A stretch of DNA of 64,000 nucleotides, from contig NZ_ATWN01000005.1 of the NCBI RefSeq assembly GCF_000421265.1, positions 186,001-250,000 of the forward strand. Reading direction: 5' to 3'. Source of the DNA: Thalassospira lucentensis MCCC 1A00383 = DSM 14000 (lineage in GTDB: Bacteria > Pseudomonadota > Alphaproteobacteria > Rhodospirillales > Thalassospiraceae). The position numbers and the translations under genes were made by a program. The notes below the pieces were generated by a model. That model worked only from the letters and a program-made list of their open reading frames with translations. It did no database searches and was not told the DNA's origin. This document shows, one piece after another, positions 1 to 11,059 of the stretch (position 1 is the first letter of the stretch; each line of letters begins with the position of its first letter).

Positions 1-290
1 ATGTCGTAGCGGGTTGTACGACGTGAACCATCGTCACGCGGCTCTACCTCAATGGTAATGGCCTGTGCCGGGCAAATTGCTTCACACAGTTTACATGCAA
101 TGCAGCGCTCTTCGCCGTTCGGGTAGCGGCGCAGGGCATGTTCACCACGGAAACGCGGGCTCAGCGGGCCTTTCTCATACGGGTAGTTCAGCGTCACTTT
201 TGGCTTGAACATATATTTCAAGGTGAGCGCCATACCCGATACGAGTTCCGCGAGCAGGAAGCTCCGGGCCGTCCGATCAATAAATGACAT
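1..290 (-). CDS. nuoI: NADH-quinone oxidoreductase subunit I (partial)
   Basis: Subunit of respiratory complex I that carries two [4Fe-4S] clusters (N6a, N6b) on the electron path to quinone. Only the first 96 codons are in the window; the C-terminus lies beyond the left edge. The visible part has the first ferredoxin motif [12 protein letters not shown] with cysteines 63, 66, 69 and 73, followed by a typical AQAITIE segment. The start at 290 is preceded by AGAGGTAAACG, a good ribosome binding site. It lies 31 bases downstream of nuoH on the same strand and is the last visible gene of the nuo operon. The second cluster motif cannot be seen here. Confidence 0.95.
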   Translation of the reverse strand, partial: MSFIDRTARSFLLAELVSGMALTLKYMFKPKVTLNYPYEKGPLSPRFRGEHALRRYPNGEERCIACKLCEAICPAQAITIEVEPRDDGSRRTTRYD

Positions 291-321
291 CGTTTACCTC
301 TCTCTTTCCGATGCGCGGCGA

Positions 322-1335
322 TCAGGCCGGGACCTTGTCAAAAACTACCAGGAACGTAGCAACGAGCATGACCCAGGCAAACGACAGCGGCAGGAAGATT
401 TTCCAACCCAGACGCATCAGCTGGTCATAACGGTAACGCGGGAATGTTGCACGGACCCAAAGGAAGATGAACAGAACGAAACAGATCTTCAGAATGAACC
501 AGATCGCGCCCGGGATGAAGTCAAGGAACGGCAACGGTGCGGTCCAGCCCCCCAGGAACAGAACAGCACACAGGCCGCTCATCAGGATCATGTTGGCGTA
601 TTCACCCAGGAAGAACAGCGCAAAGGTCATTGCCGAATAATCGACGTTATAGCCTGAAACCAGTTCTGCTTCCGCTTCGGGAAGGTCAAACGGTGCGCGG
701 TTGGTTTCTGCCAGGATGGACACGATGAAGACGATGAACATCGGGAAGTGATAGACAAAGTTCCACTCCCATACGCCGCCAATCTGGCCGCGTACGATGT
801 CGCTCAGGTTCAGCGAGCCGGTTGTAAGCAGAACCGAGATGATGATCAGGCCAATCGAAATCTCGTACGAGACCATTTGGGCGCCAGAACGCAGCGCGCC
901 GAGGAATGCGTATTTGGAGTTCGAAGCCCAACCGGCCATCACGATGCCATAGACACCCAGCGAAGAAATCGCGAACAGGTACAGAATACCAACGTTCAAA
1001 TCTGCCAGAACCATGCCCTCGTCGAACGGAATAACCGCCCAGGCAATGATGGCCAGAATGAAGGTCAGCATCGGGGCGATGATGAACACGCCCTTGTTTG
1101 CACTTGTCGGAATGATTGTTTCTTTCAGAAACAGCTTCAGACCATCGGCAAGCGGTTGCAAAAGGCCAAACGGCCCCACAACGTTCGGGCCCTTACGGAG
1201 CTGAATAGCACCGATAACCTTACGCTCAGCGTAGGTCAGATAGGCGACAGCAACCAGCAGCGGGACCACAATCGCCAAAATCTTGGCGACGATCCAGACA
1301 AGTGGTTCAATATATCCGTCCCAAAGAAGTTCCAT
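322..1335 (-). CDS. nuoH: NADH-quinone oxidoreductase subunit H
   Basis: Membrane subunit of complex I that forms much of the quinone-binding chamber and links the peripheral arm to the proton-pumping arm. The 337-residue length is normal. The family motif [16 protein letters not shown] lies near residues 36-51, and the acidic [19 protein letters not shown] stretch, which lines the quinone site, lies near 210-228. The rest is mostly hydrophobic, with about eight membrane helices. nuoG lies 87 bases upstream, the largest gap seen within the operon, and nuoI follows. I see nothing unusual in it. Confidence 0.97.
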   Translation of the reverse strand: MELLWDGYIEPLVWIVAKILAIVVPLLVAVAYLTYAERKVIGAIQLRKGPNVVGPFGLLQPLADGLKLFLKETIIPTSANKGVFIIAPMLTFILAIIAWAVIPFDEGMVLADLNVGILYLFAISSLGVYGIVMAGWASNSKYAFLGALRSGAQMVSYEISIGLIIISVLLTTGSLNLSDIVRGQIGGVWEWNFVYHFPMFIVFIVSILAETNRAPFDLPEAEAELVSGYNVDYSAMTFALFFLGEYANMILMSGLCAVLFLGGWTAPLPFLDFIPGAIWFILKICFVLFIFLWVRATFPRYRYDQLMRLGWKIFLPLSFAWVMLVATFLVVFDKVPA

Positions 1336-1422
1336 CGGTCAAACCGTATCTTTTGCGTTTCGTCCCTGAATTGGGACACCCCCTTGCGGAATAGGCGACG
1401 ATCAGATCGCCGCCCCCCTTAC

Positions 1423-3483
1423 TCAGGCAACCTTCTCGGCAGCCGCATCTTTGACAAAGGCCTCAGTACATTTGGCCATCGTCACCGATGCACGGCTGAT
1501 CGGGTCGGTCATATAGAAATTGCGAACCGGGGACATAAAGCCATCTGACTTCATCTCACCTGCATTACCGAAATCGGTCCATTCGGCCTTGGTCGGAACG
1601 TTCAGTGACGCGAAGGTCGGGCTGAGTTCCACCATGCGCGCACGAACGGCATCGATATTGTTGTACGGCAGGGTTTTGTCCAACGCACCGGAAAGTGCCC
1701 GAACAATCGCCCAATCCTCACGTGCATCACCACGCGGGAAGACTGCACGCCAGCCCTGCTGGGCGCGGCCTTCGGTGTTGACGTAAGTTCCGTTCTTTTC
1801 GGTATAGGCAGCACCGGGCAAAATCACGTCCGCTGCCTGCGCACCGGCATCCCCCATTGCACCCTGGTAAATGACAAATGCCTTTTCCAGTTTGCTCATG
1901 TCGACTTCGTCGGCACCCAATAGGTAGACAACTTCAACAGCGCCTTTTGCAGCACCATCAAGGATGTCGTTGGTTGCCAGACAGCCCTCACCCGGGACAA
2001 AGCCCAGATCAAGACCACCGACGCGCGATGCTGCGGTATGAAGAACGTTAAAGCCGTTCCACTCACCGGCAACCATGCCGAATTTCTCGGCAATTGCGCG
2101 GGTTGCGGCCAGAACAGCATCGCCATCTTCGCGGTTCAGAGCGCCCATGCCGACGATGATCATCGGTTTATCGGCGGCTTTAAGAATCTTGGCGAAGTCG
2201 TTTTTACCATCAAGAATTTCGGCAAGGGTTTCCGGACCGGCACCAAGATAATCGTTCTTGTAGGTCGGATCCCACTTCTCGCCGATGATACCAACGCGGA
2301 AATCACCGTTGGTCGCACGCCAGCGCTTACGCAGGCGGGAATTGATGATTGGTGCTTCGGCGCGCACATTTGCGCCAACGATCAGGCAAGCGTCTGCCTC
2401 TTCGATGCCAGCAATGGTGGTGTTAAAGATATAAGAGCTGCGCGGACCGCCAACTTTTGATCCGTCCTGACGACAATCAATGTTCGCAGAACCAAGGCTG
2501 CCCATCAGATCTTTAAGCGCCGTCATCGATTCACAATCGACCGTATCCCCGGCAATGGCGGCAATCTTTTTGCCATCCAGACCGGAAACCCTGGCTTTGA
2601 TCGCGGCAAAGGCTTCGTCCCAGCTTGCCGGAACAAGCTTGCCATCAACACGGACATAAGGACGGTCGAGACGCTGACGTTTCAGGCCATCAATGGCGTA
2701 ACGGGTTTTGTCCGAAATCCATTCTTCGTTCACGTCTTCGTTGATGCGCGGCAGAACACGCAGAACTTCGGAGCTGCGCGCATCAATGCGAATGTTCGAG
2801 CCAACCGCATCCATAACGTCGATGCTGTCGGTTTTCTTCAATTCCCAAGGACGGGCGGTGAACGCATATGGTTTTGAGGTCAAGGCACCAACCGGGCAAA
2901 GATCAATCAGGTTGCCCGAAAGTTCGGAATTGATCGATGCTTCGATGTAAGGCCCGACTTCGGTATCTTCGCCGCGGTAAACAGCACCCATGGTGCCAAC
3001 ACCGGCGACTTCCTCGGAGAAGCGCACACAACGGGTACAGTGAATGCAACGGGTCATGATCGTTTTAACGATCGGGCCCAGTTCCTTGTCCTTCACGGCA
3101 CGCTTTTTCTCGGCATAACGTGAAGAGTCAAAACCATAGGCCATGGCCTGATCCTGAAGGTCACATTCGCCACCCTGGTCACAAATCGGGCAATCAAGCG
3201 GATGGTTAATCAGCAGGAATTCCATCACGCCATTACGCGCTTTTTTAACCAGATCAGAATCGGTTTTAATCACCATTCCATCTGCTGCAGGCATGGCACA
3301 GGATGCGACCGGTTTCGGCGCGCGTTCCATTTCAACCAAACACATACGGCAGTTGCCGGCGATTGACAGGCGTTCGTGATAGCAGAAACGCGGGATTTCC
3401 TTACCGGCCTCTTCACAGGCCTGTAGGACTGTCGCCCCGGCTTCTACTTCAACTTCTATACCGTCAACTGTTAGTTTCGGCAT
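1423..3483 (-). CDS. nuoG: NADH-quinone oxidoreductase subunit G
   Basis: Large peripheral-arm subunit of complex I carrying several iron-sulfur clusters between NuoF and NuoI. The N-terminal [2Fe-2S] ligands are C34, C45, C48 and C62. Next comes the His-containing N5 motif (HPLDCPICDQGGEC, about residues 95-108) and the N4 motif CIHCTRC near 148-154, with a distal cysteine in LCPVGAL. The rest is a molybdopterin-oxidoreductase-like fold without a recognisable cofactor site, as usual for mitochondrial-type NuoG. The 686-residue length fits the short alphaproteobacterial and mitochondrial form rather than the longer E. coli form. It lies 27 bases after nuoF. Confidence 0.97.
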   Translation of the reverse strand: MPKLTVDGIEVEVEAGATVLQACEEAGKEIPRFCYHERLSIAGNCRMCLVEMERAPKPVASCAMPAADGMVIKTDSDLVKKARNGVMEFLLINHPLDCPICDQGGECDLQDQAMAYGFDSSRYAEKKRAVKDKELGPIVKTIMTRCIHCTRCVRFSEEVAGVGTMGAVYRGEDTEVGPYIEASINSELSGNLIDLCPVGALTSKPYAFTARPWELKKTDSIDVMDAVGSNIRIDARSSEVLRVLPRINEDVNEEWISDKTRYAIDGLKRQRLDRPYVRVDGKLVPASWDEAFAAIKARVSGLDGKKIAAIAGDTVDCESMTALKDLMGSLGSANIDCRQDGSKVGGPRSSYIFNTTIAGIEEADACLIVGANVRAEAPIINSRLRKRWRATNGDFRVGIIGEKWDPTYKNDYLGAGPETLAEILDGKNDFAKILKAADKPMIIVGMGALNREDGDAVLAATRAIAEKFGMVAGEWNGFNVLHTAASRVGGLDLGFVPGEGCLATNDILDGAAKGAVEVVYLLGADEVDMSKLEKAFVIYQGAMGDAGAQAADVILPGAAYTEKNGTYVNTEGRAQQGWRAVFPRGDAREDWAIVRALSGALDKTLPYNNIDAVRARMVELSPTFASLNVPTKAEWTDFGNAGEMKSDGFMSPVRNFYMTDPISRASVTMAKCTEAFVKDAAAEKVA

Positions 3484-3510
3484 GTCTCAATCCCTCTCAA
3501 CAGGTCCTTC

Positions 3511-4791
3511 TCAGGCCGCGATCCGCGCGCGATATTCCTTAATCCGACGTTCCATTTCGGGACGGAAATGACGGATAAGGCCCTGAATTGGCCATGCAGC
3601 AGCATCGCCAAGCGCACAAATGGTATGGCCCTCGACCTGTTTGGTCACATCCCACAACAGATCAATTTCATCAAGCGTAGCCTCGCCGCGGACCATACGC
3701 GTCATCATGCGCATCATCCAACCGGTACCTTCACGGCACGGCGTGCACTGGCCACAGCTTTCATGTTTGTAGAATTCCGACAGACGCGCGATGGCATAGA
3801 CAATGTCAGTTGACTTATCCATGACAATCACAGCCGCCGTCCCCAGACCCGAGCCCACTTCACGCAGGCCATCAAAGTCCATCAGCACGTCGTCACAAAC
3901 GTCTTTAGGCATCAGCGGAACAGACGAGCCACCCGGAATAACCGCCAGAAGGTTATCCCAGCCGCCGCGAACACCGCCGCAATGCTTTTCGATCAATTCA
4001 CGCAGCGGAATGCTCATGGCCTCTTCGACGGTGCACGGCTTTTCGACGTGACCGGAAATGGCAAAAAGCTTGGTGCCGTGATTGTTCTCGCGGCCGAAGC
4101 TTGAGAACCACGAACCGCCCCGACGCAAAATGGTCGGAACCGCAGCAATGGATTCAACGTTGTTCACCGTGGTCGGGCAACCATAAAGGCCCGAGTTCGC
4201 CGGGAACGGTGGTTTTAGGCGCGGCTGACCTTTTTTACCTTCGAGGCTTTCGATCAATGCGGTTTCTTCGCCGCAGATGTAAGCACCGGCTCCTAGATGC
4301 AGGTAAATGTCAAAGTCCCAACCCGACCCACAGGCATTTTTACCAACGAGCCCTGCTTCATATGCCTGATCAATGGCCAGCTGCAGGTTGGATGCCTCGT
4401 GATAAAACTCACCACGAATGTAGATGTAAGCCGCATGCGCATTCATCGCAAAGCTGGCCAGAAGGCACCCTTCGATCAGAGTATGCGGATCATTGCGCAT
4501 GATCTCACGGTCTTTACAGGTGCCCGGCTCGCCCTCATCGGCATTAACGACGAGGTAGCTTGGACGACCATCAGATTCTTTGGGCATGAACGACCATTTA
4601 AGGCCGGTCGGGAAACCGGCACCGCCACGACCACGCATCCCCGATGATTTCATTTCATCGATGATCCAGTCGCGACCTTTTTCGATCAAACCCTTGGTAC
4701 CATCCCAGTTCCCACGTGACTGCGCGCCCTTAAGGCCAAAGTCCTGAAAACCATAAAGGTTGGTAAAGATACGATCCTTATCCTGCAGCAT
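3511..4791 (-). CDS. nuoF: NADH-quinone oxidoreductase subunit F
   Basis: Flavin subunit of complex I that oxidises NADH with FMN and passes electrons to cluster N3. The glycine-rich [13 protein letters not shown] segment near residue 55 belongs to the FMN/NADH site, and the [4Fe-4S] cysteines are in [12 protein letters not shown] near 340-350 plus CALGD near 390. An upstream in-frame ATG would add 18 residues inside nuoE. I chose 4791 because it gives a 426-residue protein of family length starting [11 protein letters not shown], and because that start directly follows the nuoE stop with a one-base gap, suggesting translational coupling. Confidence 0.95.
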   Translation of the reverse strand: MLQDKDRIFTNLYGFQDFGLKGAQSRGNWDGTKGLIEKGRDWIIDEMKSSGMRGRGGAGFPTGLKWSFMPKESDGRPSYLVVNADEGEPGTCKDREIMRNDPHTLIEGCLLASFAMNAHAAYIYIRGEFYHEASNLQLAIDQAYEAGLVGKNACGSGWDFDIYLHLGAGAYICGEETALIESLEGKKGQPRLKPPFPANSGLYGCPTTVNNVESIAAVPTILRRGGSWFSSFGRENNHGTKLFAISGHVEKPCTVEEAMSIPLRELIEKHCGGVRGGWDNLLAVIPGGSSVPLMPKDVCDDVLMDFDGLREVGSGLGTAAVIVMDKSTDIVYAIARLSEFYKHESCGQCTPCREGTGWMMRMMTRMVRGEATLDEIDLLWDVTKQVEGHTICALGDAAAWPIQGLIRHFRPEMERRIKEYRARIAA

Positions 4792-4792
4792 A

Positions 4793-5455
4793 TCAGGCGT
4801 CCCCTTTGCTTGCATCGGCGTCCTGCGGTGCAGCACCGCAACCACAGAATGCTTTCAGAACCTTCGGACCATCAAGCGGCTCGCAGCCTTTACGGCCACT
4901 TTGCGGGCCGACTTTTGGCTTTTCACCCTTTTTGAGGGCATCAAGGATGGCCTTGGTCGTATCTGCGGTCAGGTCTTCGTAATAATCGTCGTTGATCTGC
5001 ATCATCGGTGCGTTAACACACGCGCCAAGGCACTCAACTTCGATCATGGTGAACTGACCGTCTTGCGTCGTTTCGCCAACACCAATGCCGAGTTCCTTTT
5101 TACAGGTATCGACAACGTCGGCAGAACCGCGAAGCCAGCACGGCGTTGTGGTGCAGACCTGGATGAAGTTCTTACCTACGGGGGCAAGGTTATACATCGT
5201 ATAGAAGGTCGCAACCTCATAGACACGAATGGCAGGCATTTCGAGCATGTCGGCAAGGTAATCCATTGCGACTGTCGGAACCCAATTGCCTTCGGTCTGA
5301 CGCTGTGCCAGATCAAGCAACGGCATGACAGCGCTTTGCTGGCGGCCTTCCGGGTACTTGGCGATGATCTTTTTCGCTTTATCCAGATTTTCTGGCGTAA
5401 AGGCGAAGCTGACAGGCTGAAGCTCTTTCGGAGCTGGTCTTCTCAAATGGCTCAT
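4793..5455 (-). CDS. nuoE: NADH-quinone oxidoreductase subunit E
   Basis: Thioredoxin-fold subunit that holds the [2Fe-2S] cluster N1a next to NuoF. The cluster cysteines are in [11 protein letters not shown] and [10 protein letters not shown]. At 220 residues it is longer than E. coli NuoE; the excess is a C-terminal tail after about residue 165 with two further cysteines (AFCGCGAAP), as in other alphaproteobacteria. Its start codon overlaps the nuoD stop by four bases (ATGA), a clear sign of coupled translation. Confidence 0.96.
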   Translation of the reverse strand: MSHLRRPAPKELQPVSFAFTPENLDKAKKIIAKYPEGRQQSAVMPLLDLAQRQTEGNWVPTVAMDYLADMLEMPAIRVYEVATFYTMYNLAPVGKNFIQVCTTTPCWLRGSADVVDTCKKELGIGVGETTQDGQFTMIEVECLGACVNAPMMQINDDYYEDLTADTTKAILDALKKGEKPKVGPQSGRKGCEPLDGPKVLKAFCGCGAAPQDADASKGDA

Positions 5456-6630
5456 CGGTCAATCTCACCGAACACGATATCTAGCGACCCGATATTTGCA
5501 ACGACGTCGGCCAGCATGTGGCCTTTTGACATGAAGTCGATGCCTTGAAGGTGCGGGAACCCCGGGGCGCGGATTTTGCAACGATACGGACGGTTCGAGC
5601 CATCCGAAACAAGATAAACACCAAACTCGCCTTTAGGTGCCTCGACCGCGGCATAGCATTCGCCAGCCGGAACGTGGAACCCTTCGGTGAAGAGTTTGAA
5701 GTGATGAATAAGGGCTTCCATCGAACGCTTCATCTGCGCGCGCGACGGCGGTGCCACTTTGTTGTTCTGAACAATTACAGGACCATCAGGCATATTCTTG
5801 ACGGCCTGCTTGATGATTTTCAGAGACTGCCACATTTCTTCGAAACGCACGAGGAAACGGTCATAGCAGTCACCGTTCTTGCCGACCGGAATGTCAAAAT
5901 CGAAATCTTCGTAAGAGTCGTAAGGCTGCGACTTGCGAAGATCCCATGCCAGACCGGATGCGCGAATATTCGGGCCGGTAAAGCCCCAATCAAGCGCCTC
6001 TTCGGCGGTCACGGTTCCGATATCAACCGTACGCTGTTTAAAGATACGGTTGCCGGTAAGAACGCGATCAAAATCGTTCAGGAAGATGTCAAACTGATCA
6101 GCCCAGGCATCGATGTCTTCAAGCAAGCCAGCCGGGAGATCGACAGCAACACCGCCCGGACGGAAATAGTTGGCGTGAAGACGGGCACCACAGGCGCGCT
6201 CATAGAATTCCATGAGCTTTTCACGTTCTTCAAAGCCCCAGAGAAGCGGCGTCATCGCACCAACGTCGAGCGCAAACGCCGTCATGTTCAGGATATGGTT
6301 CAGGATACGACCAATTTCGGCGTACAGAACACGGATATACTGAGCACGTTTGGGAACTTCGACGCCCATCAGCTTTTCGATGGCCAGGCAATAAGCATGT
6401 TCCTGGTTCATCGGCGCGACATAGTCGAGACGGTCAAAATACGGCGTTGCCTGAATATAGGTTTTATATTCGATCAGCTTTTCCGTACCACGGTGCAAAA
6501 GGCCAATATGGGCATCCGCACGTTCAATGACCTCGCCGTCCATTTCCAGGACCAGACGCAGAACCCCATGAGCCGCAGGGTGCTGCGGACCGAAGTTCAT
6601 GGTCATATTTTTGATTTTTTGTTCGGACAT
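5452..6630 (-). CDS. nuoD: NADH-quinone oxidoreductase subunit D
   Basis: 49-kDa-type subunit of complex I, related to the large subunit of NiFe hydrogenases, which forms the quinone headgroup site with NuoB. It starts [25 protein letters not shown]; the GPQHPAAHG segment carries the conserved histidine near the quinone. A separate 392-residue NuoD with an independent NuoC argues against the fused NuoCD of enterobacteria. The start shares one base with the nuoC stop (TGATG), and the end overlaps nuoE by four bases. Confidence 0.97.
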   Translation of the reverse strand: MSEQKIKNMTMNFGPQHPAAHGVLRLVLEMDGEVIERADAHIGLLHRGTEKLIEYKTYIQATPYFDRLDYVAPMNQEHAYCLAIEKLMGVEVPKRAQYIRVLYAEIGRILNHILNMTAFALDVGAMTPLLWGFEEREKLMEFYERACGARLHANYFRPGGVAVDLPAGLLEDIDAWADQFDIFLNDFDRVLTGNRIFKQRTVDIGTVTAEEALDWGFTGPNIRASGLAWDLRKSQPYDSYEDFDFDIPVGKNGDCYDRFLVRFEEMWQSLKIIKQAVKNMPDGPVIVQNNKVAPPSRAQMKRSMEALIHHFKLFTEGFHVPAGECYAAVEAPKGEFGVYLVSDGSNRPYRCKIRAPGFPHLQGIDFMSKGHMLADVVANIGSLDIVFGEIDR

Positions 6631-7259
6631 CAGGCCTTGCCCTCCGCCTTTTCATCGCCCGGAAGAACATTCTGGATGCCTTCCCATGGGCTTTCGAAAT
6701 CGAAATTGCGGAAATCCTGAACCAGTTTGACCGGCTCATAGACGACGCGCTTCTGCTCATCGTCATAACGAACTTCGACATAACCGGTCAGCGGGAAATC
6801 CTTACGCAGCGGATGACCTTCAAAACCGTAATCGGTCAGGAGACGACGGGGATCGGGATGACCGGCAAAGAAGATACCGTACATGTCCCACGTTTCGCGC
6901 TCAAACCAGTCGGCGGCGCTGAAAAGCGAGACACAGCTTGGTACCGGGCTTTCTTCGTCAGTCCGTACCTTAACGCGGATGCGCAGGTTATGCTTAAGCG
7001 ACAGCATGTGGTACACGACGTCGAAACGCTCGGCGCGTTCCGGGTAATCTGCACCACAAACGTCGATAAGCTGCTTGAACAAGCAGCCGGTATCATCCCG
7101 AAGGAAGGTCAGAACTTTTAGAATGTCATCGCGCTTGGCAATGACGGTCAACTCGCCGTAACGAATCTCGGTTTCGAGAATTTCGTTTGCAAGCTGGGAC
7201 ACCACAAGATCTTTAAGATCTTTCAATGCGGCGCTGTTATCGCTGAGCAGTTCGCTCAT
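6630..7259 (-). CDS. nuoC: NADH-quinone oxidoreductase subunit C
   Basis: 30-kDa-type peripheral-arm subunit that scaffolds the quinone module and carries no cofactor. The family signature [17 protein letters not shown] is near residues 123-139, followed by [20 protein letters not shown]. The length of 209 residues is typical. It lies 19 bases downstream of nuoB and shares one base with nuoD, so the two are probably translated together. Confidence 0.96.
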   Translation of the reverse strand: MSELLSDNSAALKDLKDLVVSQLANEILETEIRYGELTVIAKRDDILKVLTFLRDDTGCLFKQLIDVCGADYPERAERFDVVYHMLSLKHNLRIRVKVRTDEESPVPSCVSLFSAADWFERETWDMYGIFFAGHPDPRRLLTDYGFEGHPLRKDFPLTGYVEVRYDDEQKRVVYEPVKLVQDFRNFDFESPWEGIQNVLPGDEKAEGKA

Positions 7260-7278
7260 GCAAGCCCCCTATTACGGA

Positions 7279-7821
7279 TCAGCGTGTCAAAACACCAGTT
7301 CGGCGGATTTTCTTTTGCAACTGCATCACGCCGTAAATCAGCGCTTCGGCTGTCGGCGGGCACCCCGGAACATATACGTCAACCGGAACAACACGATCAC
7401 AACCGCGCACCACCGAATAGGAATAGTGATAGTAACCGCCGCCATTGGCGCACGACCCCATCGAAATAACCCAGCGCGGCTCTGCCATCTGGTCATAGAC
7501 CTTACGCAGTGCCGGGGCCATTTTGTTGGTCAGTGTACCAGCAACGATCATGACATCTGATTGACGCGGGCTTGGGCGGAAGACAAGACCATACCGGTCA
7601 AGGTCATAACGCGACGCAGCCGAATGCATCATCTCAACAGCACAGCATGCCAGACCAAAGGTCATTGGCCACATCGAACCAGTGCTTGCCCAGCTAGCGA
7701 GCTTGTCGAGATTGGCAAGGACAAAGCCCTTGTCGTTCATCTCATCAAACACGCCCTTAAGCAGGGTATCCTGATCCGTGCCGGGTGCCAGGGATGCGCC
7801 TGTATTGGTGCTCACTCCCAT
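7279..7821 (-). CDS. nuoB: NADH-quinone oxidoreductase subunit B
   Basis: Carries cluster N2, the last iron-sulfur centre before quinone. The cluster ligands are the adjacent cysteines in [11 protein letters not shown] and those in SMGSCANGG and [12 protein letters not shown] chose the start at 7821 ([11 protein letters not shown]) over the longer reading frame from 7932: it gives 180 residues, which is the family length, and it has a GAAGGGAG ribosome binding site about seven bases upstream. This start overlaps the end of nuoA by ten bases. Confidence 0.95.
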   Translation of the reverse strand: MGVSTNTGASLAPGTDQDTLLKGVFDEMNDKGFVLANLDKLASWASTGSMWPMTFGLACCAVEMMHSAASRYDLDRYGLVFRPSPRQSDVMIVAGTLTNKMAPALRKVYDQMAEPRWVISMGSCANGGGYYHYSYSVVRGCDRVVPVDVYVPGCPPTAEALIYGVMQLQKKIRRTGVLTR

Positions 7822-8177
7822 TCCAAAGCTCCCTTCTTCCATTCGTAGATAAATCCGACCGTCAGAACGGCCAGGAAGATCACCATCGAAACGAAGCCGA
7901 ATGTGCCGATATCGCCGAGGGTAACAGCCCACGGGAACAGGAACGCGACTTCAAGGTCGAAAATAATGAACAAGATTGCAACCAGATAGAACCGGACGTC
8001 AAACTTGATGCGCGCGTCTTCAAACGGCGCAAAACCGCACTCATATGCGGACAGTTTTTCGACATCCGGTGCCTGTTTGGCAAGAACCAGCGACGCGATG
8101 ATGATTACCGCCGAAAGACCGACGGCGATCCCGATAAACACCAGGATCGGAAGATATTCCGAAAGAAGCTCTTGCAT
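7812..8177 (-). CDS. nuoA: NADH-quinone oxidoreductase subunit A
   Basis: Small three-helix membrane subunit of complex I and first gene of the nuo operon here. It starts [20 protein letters not shown], with a first membrane helix at about residues 9-30. The conserved loop [20 protein letters not shown], with the cysteine that marks the active/deactive switch region in mitochondrial ND3, lies near 46-65. Length is 121 residues, as usual. The upstream 286 bases to tRNA-Asp should contain the operon promoter. Confidence 0.96.
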   Translation of the reverse strand: MQELLSEYLPILVFIGIAVGLSAVIIIASLVLAKQAPDVEKLSAYECGFAPFEDARIKFDVRFYLVAILFIIFDLEVAFLFPWAVTLGDIGTFGFVSMVIFLAVLTVGFIYEWKKGALEWE

Positions 8178-8342
8178 CTCTCTGACCTCTCAAGAACAGG
8201 CCTTCTGACCCGACCAGGTCCCCACCTGGCCAATATCGGCGCACCATAGCGTATGCGCCGCACAAGTTCCAGACATTCGAACAGTTTGACCCGTCTTAAG
8301 TCCAGAAACTTTCTAATCTTTTCTTACCGTTTACTATCGTCC

Positions 8343-8371
8343 GATATCGGGCCGCACATCGATATGATCAA
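8343..8371 (-). promoter_or_regulatory. Candidate promoter of the nuo operon
   Basis: On the minus strand TTGATC (8371-8366) and GATATC (8348-8343) are separated by 17 bases, a plausible sigma-70 pair located about 170 bases upstream of nuoA. The -10 element is poor, so this is only a candidate in a gap that must hold some promoter. Confidence 0.3.
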
Positions 8372-8463
8372 GACCCAATCGTGCGAAGCAACGTTAGCAA
8401 CACATGAAAAGGCGACCGCGGAAAAGACGAAACGCCCGATAAAAGGCAACAGATGAAGGGTCA

Positions 8464-8540
<77 letters not shown>

Positions 8541-8852
8541 AAAATGACCATCATTCGGCGCGCCTTTGTTAGACCACACCCAAAACCAAGTCAAGCAGCT
8601 AGCAGTGTTTTCAACCCTTTCGACATTTAGGCGCGCCAACATCACCCTGTGAATGACAAATTCGGCTCCTTTTGTACTGAATTAACCCTTTCTGCACATT
8701 TTACGCCCTCAATTCGTTTGGGGTTTTGCATTGGGGCGTCAGCTTTTATAGAATTGTTGACAAATTTCTCCTATCTTACGGTGCGATAGGGGCAAGTTCG
8801 AACATCCCACAACTGATTTCGAACAGAGTCATTAGGACGGAGAAGACCACTC
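8541..8852. other. Intergenic region between tRNA-Asp and fliG
   Basis: About 310 bases of AT-richer sequence. It should contain the tRNA-Asp promoter on the minus strand and the fliG promoter on the plus strand. A TTGACA hexamer stands at 8757-8762, but no convincing -10 element lies 16-18 bases downstream, so I do not name a promoter. I see no coding potential. Confidence 0.6.
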
Positions 8853-9872
8853 GTGGGGCGCGTTAAAGAAGAATACAGATCACTGGCCGGTCCTGAGAAA
8901 GCTGCGATTCTCATGCTCGCACTTGGCGAAGAACACGCGACCAAAATGTTCAGCATGATGGATGATGAGGAAATCAAAGAGATTTCCCAAACCATGTCGA
9001 GCCTTGGCACCATCGGATCTAACATCGTTGAACGCCTGTTTGTCGAATTTGCAGATCAGCTTTCTTCAACCGGCTCGCTTGTCGGCTCGTTTGATACAAC
9101 CGAACGCCTGCTCTCGAAAGTTCTGTCCGAAGACCGTGTTAACGGCATCATGGAAGAGATCCGCGGCCCTGCGGGTCGCACCATGTGGGACAAGCTCAAC
9201 AACGTTAACGAAGCCGTTCTGGCAAATTACCTTAAGAACGAATACCCACAGACAGTCGGCGTTGTGCTCTCAAAGCTTAAACCCGGCCACTCTGCGGCCG
9301 TGCTGTCGCTTTTGCCGGAAAACTTCTCAATGGAAGTTATCATGCGTATGTTGCGCATGGAGGCCGTGCAGAAAGAAGTCCTCGACAATATCGAGAAAAC
9401 GCTTCGCACCGAGTTCATGTCCAACCTTGCGCGCGGTTCGCGCGGGGATAACCACGAACTTATGGCCGATATCTTCAACAGCCTTGATCGCCAGAGTCAG
9501 GACCGGTTCCTTACCGCACTTGAGGAACGTAACCGTGACTCTGCGGAAAAGATCAAAGCCCTCATGTTCACCTTCGAAGACCTTGCACGCCTGGACAACA
9601 ACGGTGTTCAGACCCTGCTGCGTCAGGTAGAAAAAGACAAACTGGCCTTGGCCCTCAAAGGATCGACCGATCAGATGCGCGACCTGTTCTTCAAGAACAT
9701 GTCCGAACGTGCAGGCAAGATGATGCGCGAAGACATGGACGCACAGGGGCCTGTCCGCCTGTCGGATGTCGAAGAGTCGCAAATGATGATTGTGCAACTG
9801 GCCAAGGAACTGGCGGCACAGGGCCAGATCGTTATTTCCGAAGGCGGCGGCGAAGACGAAATGGTCTATTAA
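8853..9872 (+). CDS. fliG: Flagellar motor switch protein FliG
   Basis: FliG sits at the base of the flagellar rotor, binds FliF and FliM, and contacts the stator to generate torque. The 339-residue protein has the N-terminal [17 protein letters not shown] motif, the middle ARMM segment, and the C-terminal torque domain with charged helix near residues 280-300 ([16 protein letters not shown]). It starts with GTG, preceded by AGGACGGAG ten bases upstream. No other flagellar gene is adjacent: the neighbours are a tRNA and a lipoprotein on the other strand. A strong terminator follows at once, so it is transcribed alone. Confidence 0.94.
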   Translation: MGRVKEEYRSLAGPEKAAILMLALGEEHATKMFSMMDDEEIKEISQTMSSLGTIGSNIVERLFVEFADQLSSTGSLVGSFDTTERLLSKVLSEDRVNGIMEEIRGPAGRTMWDKLNNVNEAVLANYLKNEYPQTVGVVLSKLKPGHSAAVLSLLPENFSMEVIMRMLRMEAVQKEVLDNIEKTLRTEFMSNLARGSRGDNHELMADIFNSLDRQSQDRFLTALEERNRDSAEKIKALMFTFEDLARLDNNGVQTLLRQVEKDKLALALKGSTDQMRDLFFKNMSERAGKMMREDMDAQGPVRLSDVEESQMMIVQLAKELAAQGQIVISEGGGEDEMVY

Positions 9873-9901
9873 GCCCCGCGGCCACGTCAAAACGATTTCA
9901 C

Positions 9902-9926
9902 AAAGGACAGCCTCGCGCTGTCCTTT
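9902..9926 (+). terminator. Rho-independent terminator after fliG
   Basis: A perfect 10-bp stem (AAAGGACAGC with GCTGTCCTTT) around a five-base loop, followed by GTCTTTT. It starts 29 bases after the fliG stop. Confidence 0.85.
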
Positions 9927-10008
9927 GTCTTTTATGCACCCTCAACAACGGCTAAGACTGTTTTACGCGCAGCCTACCCCTGCCCGCCATTTTAATTATG
10001 TACTTTGA

Positions 10009-10632
10009 TTATCCAATGATGACGTTCGGGACCGGGTCGGTAATCGACTTGATTTCCCAACGCAGGCGGTTCTGCCCACCAACCTTGGTGAACTCATCTG
10101 CGTTATGGCTGCGGATGCCAGCAGACGTCCGAACTTCAATCTTGCCGGTCATTTGATAGCCCAATGCGGTCAGGCGCTCCTCATAGCGATCAGGAACGAA
10201 CCCGCCACGAATTTCGACGGTATTGGAGTCTGTGTAAAAGAACATCTCGAGAATGCGGGAATTGCGGCGCACAAAGACAAAGCTTTTATCGCGCATGATA
10301 TTGCTGCGGCGTTCATAAACGATGTTGAACACCCCGCGCCCATTGTACGTTAGCTGCCGCACACCGGAATCGCGTTTCAGGTCGGCCAAAACAACTGCGA
10401 CCTTTTCCTTTTCCGCATCGGCATCAAGGGTACCATCCAAAAGGCCCTCTGTGATGGTTGGCTGCACAAGCAAGCCCCGGTAGCTCAGCCGATAATCACC
10501 GTTGCGCTCCATACTGAGATCAATGGTGAAGGCTTCGGGGAGATAACAGCCAACAAGGACCACAGGCATCAACAGCGCCAGCAGGAAGCTCCTGAGGCTT
10601 CGTAGAGCGACTTTGTCGCCCAGTGACGACAT
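10009..10632 (-). CDS. Putative lipoprotein of unknown function
   Basis: I do not recognise the family. From the start at 10632 the protein has 207 residues: a signal peptide with a hydrophobic core (FLLALLMPVVLVG) ending at a cysteine (VGC) typical of a lipobox, then a soluble domain with many beta-prone segments (FTIDLSMERNGDYRLSYRG, VRQLTYNGRGVFNIVYERR). It is therefore likely anchored in a membrane facing the periplasm. The frame stays open upstream, with another ATG at 10689 that would put 33 residues before the hydrophobic core; neither start has a strong ribosome binding site. It has no operon partner, and converges on fliG. Confidence 0.7.
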   Translation of the reverse strand: MSSLGDKVALRSLRSFLLALLMPVVLVGCYLPEAFTIDLSMERNGDYRLSYRGLLVQPTITEGLLDGTLDADAEKEKVAVVLADLKRDSGVRQLTYNGRGVFNIVYERRSNIMRDKSFVFVRRNSRILEMFFYTDSNTVEIRGGFVPDRYEERLTALGYQMTGKIEVRTSAGIRSHNADEFTKVGGQNRLRWEIKSITDPVPNVIIG

Positions 10633-11059
10633 ATCCCGGCAAAACGGCGTGAGCCACGTTGAAATCAGTTTGGATTGACGGTCGTTCATTATGGTTATTT
10701 TCCAATTTCTCGTGGCCACAAGATCAAGAGTGCCTGTCAGGCTAGCAAGCGTCAACTTTTACAGTCATTTACACCGGCCAGCGCCATGAATGGCCCCGAT
10801 AGACCACCGATCCGATTCGCTAGGCCTCGTGCGATTTGTGCGTGTGCACCGCAAATATTATCGCACTGCGACACTGTGGGCCCAATATCCATATGGATCA
10901 TACATTTTATGGATGACGCACTGCAGGATGTCCTGACGCCGTTTGATCCACAAAATGGATTTGGCGCACCAAAAGCGTGGCTGTTTTGGACGCAGTGTGA
11001 AAACTGGCGTTATGTGGGGAAATGCAGGAATTATCGGGAATGTGAATCAGGCAAAGAAA
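10633..11059. other. Intergenic region before the first tRNA-Val terminator
   Basis: Roughly 430 bases. The part near 10633-10760 is the leader of the lipoprotein gene and may encode extra N-terminal residues. The rest contains short open frames with no family resemblance, no good ribosome binding site and no codon bias like the neighbours. I see no gene. Confidence 0.5.

Noticed and set aside
4792-4845. Longer NuoF start at 4845
   Set aside because: It lies inside nuoE and adds residues without family similarity.
8757-8790. Sigma-70 promoter for fliG based on TTGACA
   Set aside because: No acceptable -10 hexamer lies at 16-18 bases distance.
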